This document shows positions 24,590 to 30,773 of a stretch of 31,879 nucleotides of DNA, piece by piece. The stretch covers positions 1-31,879 of the forward strand of contig DASRNM010000031.1 in the NCBI GenBank assembly GCA_035647435.1. Reading direction: 5' to 3'. The first letter of the stretch is position 1; the number at the start of each line of letters is the position of its first letter. The notes under the pieces were generated by a model that was given only the letters and a program-made list of their open reading frames with translations, was not told where the DNA came from and made no database searches. This stretch comes from JAAZFZ01 sp035647435 (GTDB lineage Bacteria > Bacillota > Clostridia > Oscillospirales > Acutalibacteraceae). Both the position numbers and the translations under genes were made by a program.

Positions 24590-24625
24590 GTAGTAGCATA
24601 AATGTAACCCTATGTGAGGTGGCAT

Positions 24626-25216
24626 ATGAACAGCACAACTGTTCTGTCAGGCAAAAATGAACTTAGCGATGAAAAGCTTGTTACTCTTGCCTGCAGTGGA
24701 GACGATAGTGCGATGGCCACTCTAATTTCCCGCCTTGCACCATTGGTTAAGGTGCGTGCCGCAACAGTTGGTGGCACATTGGTTGAGCCTGAGGATTTGG
24801 CTCAAGAGGGAATGATGGGCTTTCTCGACGCAGTGAATAACTTCAAGGTTGACGGCGGTGCAAGTTTTAGAACCTATGCAGTAACATGCATTGACAACCG
24901 TATAACTACTGCAATTAGAAGGCAAATAAGGGTTAAGGATATTCCGAAAAACTCACTTATTTCAATTAATCAAGACGGAATGGACATTGAAGCCGTCGGA
25001 GCGGACCCTCAGGAGATTGTCTCCAGACAAGAGGAAACAGCCCGACTAAACAGAATATTGGACGAGTTGCTATCTAAAATGGAGCGCAAGGTTATCCATT
25101 ATTATCTTGCAGGTCGCAGTTATGAACAAATAGCAAATAGTCTTAATATTACGGCAAAGGCTGTTGACAATGCTTTACAGCGGATCAAAAGGAAGCTCCG
25201 AGCATTGGGCAGATAG
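24626..25216 (+). CDS. sigH: RNA polymerase sigma factor, SigH (Spo0H)-like
   Basis: A 196-residue group 3 sigma-70 factor. Region 2 contains DLAQEGMMGFLDAV and ASFRTYAVTCIDNRITTAIRR. Region 4 contains LAGRSYEQIANSLN and the AKAVDNALQRIKRKL recognition helix, close to B. subtilis SigH (RSYQEI and IDNALQRVKRKL), which directs early sporulation genes. I choose the ATG at 24626 with GAGGTG 4 nt upstream rather than a GTG at 24614 that overlaps this site. Bacillus sigH lies near rlmB and the secE region; here it stands alone behind iscR, so orthology rests on sequence rather than context. SpoIIE in the same window fits a sporulating host. Confidence 0.86.
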   Translation: MNSTTVLSGKNELSDEKLVTLACSGDDSAMATLISRLAPLVKVRAATVGGTLVEPEDLAQEGMMGFLDAVNNFKVDGGASFRTYAVTCIDNRITTAIRRQIRVKDIPKNSLISINQDGMDIEAVGADPQEIVSRQEETARLNRILDELLSKMERKVIHYYLAGRSYEQIANSLNITAKAVDNALQRIKRKLRALGR

Positions 25217-25238
25217 TTTGCATAAATAAAGTTAATAT

Positions 25239-25305
25239 GCCCGCGTAGCTTAATCAAGTAGAGCGTTGTGAACCAAAGGTGTCGGTGCGATTCCGTCCAA
25301 GGGCA
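25239..25305 (+). other. tRNA-like sequence with collapsed anticodon arm
   Basis: A tRNA-like layout can be read. The acceptor 5' strand is gcccgcg (25239-25245), then TA. The D arm is GCTT/GAGC around AATCAAGTA (25248-25264). The T arm is GTCGG-TGCGATT-CCGTC (25281-25297, one T-T mismatch), then caagggc (25298-25304) pairs at five of seven positions with the 5' strand. The section that should hold the anticodon arm and variable loop is about 7 nt too short (25265-25280) and forms at most TTG/CAA. The T loop has TGC instead of TTC, and there is no encoded CCA. It is not a working elongator tRNA as read. It is either a decayed tRNA gene or an RNA that mimics one. Confidence 0.4.
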
Positions 25306-25334
25306 AATACAATATTTCAAGCGAGGTAACCAAA

Positions 25335-25610
25335 ATGTTCGAAGACAAAACCCTTATCTGTAAGGAATGCGGTAATGAATTTATTTTCACGACCGGAGAG
25401 CAAGAATTTTATGCTGAGAAAGGCTTTGAGAATGAGCCTCAGCGTTGCAGAGATTGCCGCAACGCACGCAAGAACGCCACTCGTGGCGAGCGTGTGATGT
25501 ATGAGGCAGTATGCTGTGATTGCGGTGGAACTGCTAAAGTTCCATTCAAGCCCCGCGAGGACCGTCCGGTTCGTTGTAGCGAGTGCTTTGCAAAGATGAA
25601 AGGTGAATAA
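25335..25610 (+). CDS. Small double zinc-ribbon protein
   Basis: A 91-residue protein of unknown function with two predicted zinc ribbons. The first uses C9/C12 and C38/C41 (LICKECGNEF...RCRDCRNAR) and matches the probable zinc-ribbon (zf-trcl-like) family. The second uses C60/C63 and C81/C84, with the KPREDRPVRCSECF ending seen in many clostridial small proteins. It is rich in Arg and Lys, so nucleic-acid or ribosome contact is plausible, though unproven. A GAGGTAA site 7 nt before the ATG and a strong terminator after the gene show it is a real gene. No separate promoter is obvious, so it may be read from the sigH promoter through the tRNA-like segment. Confidence 0.85.
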   Translation: MFEDKTLICKECGNEFIFTTGEQEFYAEKGFENEPQRCRDCRNARKNATRGERVMYEAVCCDCGGTAKVPFKPREDRPVRCSECFAKMKGE

Positions 25611-25634
25611 GTAATTCATTTTGCTCAAAAGAGG

Positions 25635-25664
25635 AATGCCCCGAGTTATCGGGGCATTTTTTTT
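25635..25664 (+). terminator. Strong terminator after the zinc-ribbon gene
   Basis: Perfect 10-bp stem (25635-25644 with 25649-25658) with GC-rich core and a GTTA loop, followed by a run of eight T counted from the end of the stem arm CATT. Confidence 0.93.
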
Positions 25665-25688
25665 ATATTTTTTGTATAAAAATTAGTG

Positions 25689-25717
25689 TTGCATTAAATA
25701 CGATGTTGTTATATAAT
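25689..25717 (+). promoter_or_regulatory. Promoter of the lipoprotein gene
   Basis: TTGCAT (25689-25694), a 17-nt spacer and perfect TATAAT (25712-25717), 43 nt before the ATG at 25761. Confidence 0.75.
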
Positions 25718-25760
25718 TTATAGCATATTGTGTTACAAATAAAGAAAAGTGGGGATGCTT

Positions 25761-26612
25761 ATGAAAACTATGTTGAAGCTTTTGACTCTTATGCTTGCGT
25801 TCACTTTAATTCTGACAATGGCAGCGTGCGCGGGGGACGACGACAAGACTACAACTGAAAAATTGCAAACAACTCAAACTACAGATGTTGCGGCAGTTAC
25901 AACCACCGAAAACCAAATAACAACTGATATCAACGAAAATAATACGATTGATGAGCTGACAACTGAAGATGCGTCAGTGGTGAGGCTTGAGACAAAGGCT
26001 GATGTGCTTAATTATTTTAACACCTGTATCAATAAAGTTAAGCCAAACTCCAAAACCATCACTCAAAAATACGAGAGAAACACTTTTGACGGTGAAATCG
26101 ATTTAGGCAATAAGTTTCTTGAAAAACTGGCTGGACCACTTGTAGATTCAAATATGGGTGATTTGCCGGAGAAAAAGGACAAAGACTTATTGTCCGAAAA
26201 TGACAAGGTAATGTTTTTTCCCGTTGAGGGCGAAAATTGGTCGAGCAAACTCACTCTAAACAATATCAAAGATGCAAAATACACCTTAAAAGACGGTGTT
26301 TATACAATAACAATTACATTAAAAAATGACAAAGCGAGTGCCGATATAGGCGCAGGTGACGCAAATGCGGGCAAGGCATTAACGCCAATAGCTGTTGAAA
26401 CGATATATGACAATGCAGGACCTGCAAAGTCGATTCTTAAAAATGTTAAAATTGGCTATCGCAATGGCAAGCTTGTTGCACAAATTGACGAAAAAACAGG
26501 CAATGTTATAGCATACAATACATACATGGATTGGGAATTGTCCTTAACCGCTTTGGGTCTGAATATAAACATAGAATTCGGACTTGAAAAGGACTATAAA
26601 GTTAAATGGTAA
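25761..26612 (+). CDS. Predicted lipoprotein of unknown function
   Basis: A 283-residue exported lipoprotein. The signal peptide has a Lys-containing start, a hydrophobic core (about 5-20) and a lipobox-like MAAC ending at C23. The -3 residue is Met rather than the usual Leu. A Thr-, Asp- and Glu-rich linker follows (about 24-75), typical of a spacer through the cell wall. A folded domain of about 200 residues then follows, rich in beta-prone segments (KLTLNNIKDAKYTLKDG, YTITITLKND). I do not recognise the domain. The ATG at 25761 has GGGG at 6 nt; a GTG at 25749 would put the signal peptide slightly further in. It is monocistronic between two terminators. Confidence 0.8.
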   Translation: MKTMLKLLTLMLAFTLILTMAACAGDDDKTTTEKLQTTQTTDVAAVTTTENQITTDINENNTIDELTTEDASVVRLETKADVLNYFNTCINKVKPNSKTITQKYERNTFDGEIDLGNKFLEKLAGPLVDSNMGDLPEKKDKDLLSENDKVMFFPVEGENWSSKLTLNNIKDAKYTLKDGVYTITITLKNDKASADIGAGDANAGKALTPIAVETIYDNAGPAKSILKNVKIGYRNGKLVAQIDEKTGNVIAYNTYMDWELSLTALGLNINIEFGLEKDYKVKW

Positions 26613-26631
26613 CCGCAGTTTGCGGTTTTAC
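26611..26631 (+). terminator. Short terminator after the lipoprotein gene
   Basis: AACCGCA (26611-26617) pairs with TGCGGTT (26621-26627) around GTT, followed by only TTA. The stem overlaps the stop codon. The T run is short, so pduL may be reached by read-through; no clear pduL promoter is visible in the 56-nt gap. Confidence 0.45.
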
Positions 26632-26668
26632 AGATATGTTTTCTGTTAGCAAAAGAAAGGAAGATTAG

Positions 26669-27247
26669 ATGAGCAAACCAGTTTTAGTTGAAACATCTGC
26701 ACGTCATGTGCACGTCAGCCGTGAGGATTTAGATATTCTTTACGGAAAGGGATATGAGTTGACTTCAAAAAAGTCTCTTTCACAACCCGGTCAGTTTTTG
26801 AGCGAAGAAAAGGTTAAGTTGGTCGGACCAAAAAGTGAAATGGATAGGGTTTCGATACTCGGCCCAATAAGAAATGCAACGCAGGTTGAGATTTCGAAGA
26901 CCGATGCAAGAAAAATCGGAGTTGCCGCTCCAGTTCGTGAAAGTGGTGACATAGAGAGCAGTGCTGCGTGCAAAATTGTCGGCCCTAAAGGCGAAATAGA
27001 GATTACCCAAGGCGTTATAGTTGCAAAAAGGCACATTCATGCAACCCCTGAGGACGCTGAAAAGTACGGTTTGAAGGACAAGCAGGTTGTGAAGGTGAAG
27101 ATTGATTCAGACGGGCGTTCATTGATTTATGACGATGTTGTAGTCAGAGTCAGCCCCAATTTCGCTCTTGCACTTCATATTGACACTGATGAATCCAACG
27201 CGGCTTCTGCAGCCCCTGGAGCTTACGGCGAGATAATTGCAGATTAG
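26669..27247 (+). CDS. pduL: Phosphate acyltransferase PduL (phosphotransacylase)
   Basis: Interconverts acyl-CoA and acyl-phosphate (propionyl- or acetyl-), with a fold unrelated to Pta. It has 192 residues with the family metal sites: RHVHVS (H13, H15), RHIHAT (H122, H124) and the C-terminal LHIDTDESNA (H170). There is no N-terminal extension of the kind that targets PduL into bacterial microcompartments, and no shell gene is nearby. It is therefore probably a cytosolic phosphotransacylase in fermentative acetate or propionate formation. AAGGA 7-8 nt upstream supports the start. Acetate kinase is not in the window. Confidence 0.94.
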   Translation: MSKPVLVETSARHVHVSREDLDILYGKGYELTSKKSLSQPGQFLSEEKVKLVGPKSEMDRVSILGPIRNATQVEISKTDARKIGVAAPVRESGDIESSAACKIVGPKGEIEITQGVIVAKRHIHATPEDAEKYGLKDKQVVKVKIDSDGRSLIYDDVVVRVSPNFALALHIDTDESNAASAAPGAYGEIIAD

Positions 27248-27268
27248 TTTAACAATTTAAAATCAAAC

Positions 27269-27306
27269 AACGGCTGTCTTTTACAAACTAGTAAAAGACA
27301 GCCGTT
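27269..27306. terminator. Long hairpin between convergent pduL and the TVP38-like gene
   Basis: Perfect 16-bp stem (27269-27284 with 27291-27306) with a 6-nt loop, lying between the two gene ends. Neither side has a clean T run, although inner AAAA/TTTT segments exist. It is best read as a bidirectional transcription barrier or 3'-end protecting hairpin. Confidence 0.7.
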
Positions 27307-27326
27307 AAATATTAATAAAAAACTGT

Positions 27327-28049
27327 TTAGACTGTGATTTTCTCTTTTTTATTGCTAAGCTTTTTTGCAACAGTGGAACCGATTATTGCAAGCGTGACAA
27401 TGGGAATCAAAAACAATATGCTTTTCGGGTCCGTGAGGTCGCCGTAAACACCAAGCAGGGTCCACATAATGTTCAGCGGTAAAAGCCCCAAATTAGATGC
27501 TATAAAATACGGTTTAAATTTTATGCCCATCGCTCCGAAAATCAAACTGCTCAAATCGCTTCCAAGTATTCCTGAAACTTTAAGAATCAAAACAAGAGAA
27601 AAGTCGTTCACTTGTGCAAAATCATCAATCTTTTTGATCTTTACAAATCGTTTTTTAAGGGAGTCGAGCATTGGTTTGCCTGTGAAAACTCCTAAATAAT
27701 AAGGCAAAATCAGGCTTAAAAATGTTGATACAAAATTTACGCCCAAAGCAATCCAAACATTGCCAAAGAGCAGGCCCGATAAGGCAAAAATTACTGCCGG
27801 AGGGAAAACGAGAGCAAAGGATTTTACGATGGAAAAAACAATTATACCCAAAGCAACGGTAACCGCTCCGCCAGTTATCATCGTTTGAAGATTATAAATG
27901 TTCTTGATTGAGATATCGTACTTATTAATTAATACGAGACAGGTCATGAGCATTAAAACAATAAGAGCGACCGAAAAAATTTGAAGCATTTTTACTGCTT
28001 TTCCGTAGTCTTTTTTGATGTGGCTTTCAGGCTTTGTTTTATGTTTCAT
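27327..28049 (-). CDS. TVP38/TMEM64 (DedA-like, VTT domain) membrane protein
   Basis: A 240-residue integral membrane protein. The signature FPPAVIFALSGLLFG (about 82-96) followed by NFVSTFLSLILPYYLG matches the VTT/SNARE-associated domain family, with about five to six membrane segments and a basic N-terminal tail. Relatives of this fold are linked to lipid scrambling and undecaprenyl-phosphate handling; the role of this subgroup is not established. AAAGGA at 7-8 nt supports the start. It is transcribed alone. Confidence 0.87.
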   Translation of the reverse strand: MKHKTKPESHIKKDYGKAVKMLQIFSVALIVLMLMTCLVLINKYDISIKNIYNLQTMITGGAVTVALGIIVFSIVKSFALVFPPAVIFALSGLLFGNVWIALGVNFVSTFLSLILPYYLGVFTGKPMLDSLKKRFVKIKKIDDFAQVNDFSLVLILKVSGILGSDLSSLIFGAMGIKFKPYFIASNLGLLPLNIMWTLLGVYGDLTDPKSILFLIPIVTLAIIGSTVAKKLSNKKEKITV

Positions 28050-28094
28050 TTTTAAGTCCTTTCAATAGCGAGGTTGACACAAATCGACATTTAA

Positions 28095-28123
28095 ATAATA
28101 TCATAAACGACGGACAATAGAAA
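28095..28123 (-). promoter_or_regulatory. Possible promoter of the TVP38-like gene
   Basis: Extended -10 TGATATTAT (28095-28103) with a poor -35 (TTTCTA at 28118-28123, 17-nt spacer). Start of transcription would be near 28088, about 40 nt before the gene. Confidence 0.4.
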
Positions 28124-28146
28124 GATAAATTTTAAAAGCCGAAACG

Positions 28147-28182
28147 ATAAAAAGAAAGCGAACGACAAATGCCGTTCGCTTT
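28147..28182 (-). terminator. Terminator of galU
   Basis: Minus-strand perfect 10-bp stem (28173-28182 with 28155-28164), 8-nt loop, followed by CTTTTTAT. It lies 7 nt beyond the galU stop. Confidence 0.88.
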
Positions 28183-28189
28183 GAATATT

Positions 28190-29065
28190 TTATAAAGTTT
28201 GTGCAAGTGCTTTAATGTATTTTTTAAAATCCTCGCCGATTTCGGGGTGAGATAAAGCAACCTCACAGTTTGCTTGCATAATGCCAAGCTTGTTGCCCAT
28301 GTCGTAACGGGTGCCCTTGAAATCAACAGCCAAAAGACCGCTTTCTTTGCCCAACTGCACCATAGAATCGGTTAGGTAGAATTCACCCTCAGTGACGTTT
28401 CTTAAACCTTCCTCCAAAATCCCGAAAATCTCTGGGGGTAGAATTAAACGGCCGAGAATAGAATAGTTTGAGATAATCTGCTCGGGAGTGGGTTTCTCGA
28501 TAATGTTGTGGCATTTCATGATATTGTCACGCAAGGTAGTTACATCAAGTGTGCAATATTTGGGGACATCTTTTCTCGGAACCTCCTTGACGCCAACAAC
28601 GCCACAACCGAACTCTTCATAAACCCTTGACAATTGTGCCGTTACAGGGTCGTCAGAGATGATGACATCGTCGCCGTAGAGAACGGCAAAGGGTTCGTTG
28701 CCCACAAAGGATTTTGCGCACAAAACCGCATGCCCAAGCCCTTTTGTGACTTTTTGTCGCAAAAAGTATATGTTTGCTAAGTTTGCAACAGCCCTTAGCT
28801 GTTCGAGTATTTCGGCTTTTTCGGGTCTACCCTCAAGGTTTTTTTCAAGCTCAAACGCATGGTCAAAATGGTCCTCAATAACACCTTTGCCACGGTTTGT
28901 GATAATCAATATGTCTTCAATGCCTGCAGCAACCGCTTCTTCAACGATGAATTGAATGGCAGGCTTGTCGACAATATTGAGCATTTCTTTTGGAACTGCT
29001 TTTGATGCAGGCAGCACTCTTGTGCCAAGGCCTGCCGCTGGAATTATTGCTTTTTTGACTTTCAT
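28190..29065 (-). CDS. galU: UTP-glucose-1-phosphate uridylyltransferase
   Basis: Makes UDP-glucose from UTP and glucose-1-phosphate for cell-envelope glycans, glycolipids and exopolysaccharide. It has 291 residues. The nucleotide-binding opening AIIPAAGLGTRVLP is at about 6-19. KEMLNIVDKPAIQF, GLGHAVLCAK and VLYGDDVI follow in the order of the GalU family; DVIISDD supplies the metal-site aspartate. A GGAGG site 7 nt before the ATG lies just after the end of the upstream gene (16-nt gap), so the two are co-transcribed. Confidence 0.96.
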   Translation of the reverse strand: MKVKKAIIPAAGLGTRVLPASKAVPKEMLNIVDKPAIQFIVEEAVAAGIEDILIITNRGKGVIEDHFDHAFELEKNLEGRPEKAEILEQLRAVANLANIYFLRQKVTKGLGHAVLCAKSFVGNEPFAVLYGDDVIISDDPVTAQLSRVYEEFGCGVVGVKEVPRKDVPKYCTLDVTTLRDNIMKCHNIIEKPTPEQIISNYSILGRLILPPEIFGILEEGLRNVTEGEFYLTDSMVQLGKESGLLAVDFKGTRYDMGNKLGIMQANCEVALSHPEIGEDFKKYIKALAQTL

Positions 29066-29081
29066 AATGAACCTCCAAAAT

Positions 29082-30086
29082 TTATAATAACAACGGCAAC
29101 TCGGAGAGTATCGTTACTATTATTTGGTAGATAAAAATACTCCCTATTGCAGCGAAGGCAGAAACGCCCCCTTTTTTTAATGCCAAAAAGTTAAACATTT
29201 CTTGCTCATTTGCAGCATTTTCAAGCAACTTGACATCGCTTACAACCTTTTTCTTGTAAAGGTAATTTGCACTCAGCCCACAGCCGATTCTGACAACAAG
29301 GTTAACCAGTGCAAATGGCCACATGGCCTTTGAGAATTTAGAGGCAATCTCATAAAGTTCAAGGTTCAGTTGCTCTGTTTCTTCTTGCGTTAAATCATCA
29401 GAGCTGTAGCTGTTTGTGACATCCCTGTAAAGCAAATCAAAGTTATCGTATGCTTGTTGCACAGGTCCAGCCGAAAACAACCATAACGAAACAAAAAGTG
29501 CCAGAGCAACAAAACCTATTTTATATATTTTTCTGTAAAAATACCAATACGGGGCGAAAAAGAAGGCCGCCCAATTCCATGAGACTTTTTTATCAGTTAA
29601 AAATTTGGAAATATATTTTTTTGAATTGACTTGAACATACGCAGCAGCTTCAGCAGCGGTTATGTCATCAATGGCCGTGTCGGGTGGAACAGGCAAATCA
29701 TGAAGGTGCATGCTGTTGTTCATCGGAAACACCGGTGCGCCGTCAGAAAAAACGTTTTTATCTTGTGTGGTGTTTTTGCCTTGCTTGGTTTGGGAAGAAC
29801 GCAACGGTGTACTGCACACGGGACAAAAATTAAAATCAGTTGGGCAGTTTGTGCCACAAACAGCGCAGATAACGCCCAATTTATCTTTTGTATCGGGGTT
29901 TTCATCAGGGTTAGCTTTAGGCTCCCATTGAAAGCCCTCATAATGTTTAAAACCATTTGCACATTCGTTGTGCTTATTCCAACAATCCCTGTGGTGTGGC
30001 GTTCCGCAATCGGGGCAGACAACTATGTCATCCCCAGGTTTAAATTCACTTAGGCAAACAGGACATTTTTCATTATCGTATTTCAT
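29082..30086 (-). CDS. RING-like zinc finger and DUF2628-type membrane protein
   Basis: A 334-residue protein. Residues 8-42 form a prokaryotic RING-like finger (C8/C11, C24/C27, H32, C35, C42; CPVCLSEF and CGTPHHRDCW). Residues 74-91 form a second zinc ribbon (CAVCG...CPVC). A linker of about 60 residues follows. The DUF2628-like segment starts WNWAAFFFAPYWYFYRK, with two to four membrane helices (about 195-215, 258-285, 308-334). The start at 30086 is preferred because the GGAG ribosome binding site (30091-30094) lies inside the extension that begins at 30107. Similar proteins are common in gut clostridia with no known function. It heads a two-gene transcript with galU. Confidence 0.82.
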   Translation of the reverse strand: MKYDNEKCPVCLSEFKPGDDIVVCPDCGTPHHRDCWNKHNECANGFKHYEGFQWEPKANPDENPDTKDKLGVICAVCGTNCPTDFNFCPVCSTPLRSSQTKQGKNTTQDKNVFSDGAPVFPMNNSMHLHDLPVPPDTAIDDITAAEAAAYVQVNSKKYISKFLTDKKVSWNWAAFFFAPYWYFYRKIYKIGFVALALFVSLWLFSAGPVQQAYDNFDLLYRDVTNSYSSDDLTQEETEQLNLELYEIASKFSKAMWPFALVNLVVRIGCGLSANYLYKKKVVSDVKLLENAANEQEMFNFLALKKGGVSAFAAIGSIFIYQIIVTILSELPLLL

Positions 30087-30121
30087 AGGGGGCTCCTTTC
30101 TTGCCATATCGCATGGTAATA

Positions 30122-30150
30122 ATTATATCTGAAAACTAATATAATTACAA
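30122..30150 (-). promoter_or_regulatory. Promoter of the RING/DUF2628 gene and galU
   Basis: TTGTAA (30145-30150), a 17-nt spacer and perfect TATAAT (30122-30127) in the gap after the uracil-DNA glycosylase gene. Predicted start near 30115, about 30 nt before the ATG at 30086. Confidence 0.72.
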
Positions 30151-30173
30151 CCTGTCAAAAACGCAGCAATGAA

Positions 30174-30749
30174 TTAATCATATGTTCTTTCGCAGACTTC
30201 TTGGATCTTATCCCTAAGCTTCAAAAAATCCTCAAGTGCTGTGGGTTTTCTGTTCGGGTTTCGCAAAAGGGCAGCGGGGTGGAAAGTGCCCATCATTAGA
30301 ATACCGCCTTTTTTAAAAAACTCACCATGTTGTACAGTAACCTTGAAATCGGGCGAAATAATCCTTAAGGCGGCAACTCTGCCTAAGCATACGATTATTT
30401 TCGGGCGAATAATCCGAACCTGATCCCTGAGCCAGTCAATGCAAGCCTCCTGCTCCTCGGTGTTAGGGTTTCTGTTTTCCGGAGGGCGACACTTAACAAT
30501 ATTGGCAATATACATATTTTTATCCCTGTGAAGGTCAATAGCATCAAGATATTTATCCAAAAGCTTGCCACCTCTGCCGATGAAGGGCTTGCCGCTCAAA
30601 TCCTCTTGTTCACCGGGCCCCTCGCCGATAAAAAACACCTCGGCGTTATCAACACCCTCACCGAAAACCACATTTGTTCTCGATTCACTCAAACTGCATT
30701 TTTGACAGCTCTCACACATTGCTTTTAATTCGTTTAAATTGTTGTGCAT
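30174..30749 (-). CDS. Uracil-DNA glycosylase, family 4 ([4Fe-4S])
   Basis: Removes uracil from DNA as the first step of base excision repair. The 191 residues show the family 4 pattern: cluster ligands C15, C18 (CQKC), C87 (VKCRPP) and C103 (EEQEACIDWL), motif 1 GEGPGEQED (42-50), and the C-terminal HPAALLRNP motif. RTNVVFGEG after the first cysteine pair is typical. A GAGG site 7 nt before the ATG supports the start. The gene lies 24 nt after the DHHW-protein gene, apparently in the same transcript. Together with dut it covers uracil exclusion, and it depends on the Fe-S machinery encoded nearby. Confidence 0.93.
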   Translation of the reverse strand: MHNNLNELKAMCESCQKCSLSESRTNVVFGEGVDNAEVFFIGEGPGEQEDLSGKPFIGRGGKLLDKYLDAIDLHRDKNMYIANIVKCRPPENRNPNTEEQEACIDWLRDQVRIIRPKIIVCLGRVAALRIISPDFKVTVQHGEFFKKGGILMMGTFHPAALLRNPNRKPTALEDFLKLRDKIQEVCERTYD

Positions 30750-30773
30750 ATTTTACCTCGTTTCAATTCTAAA

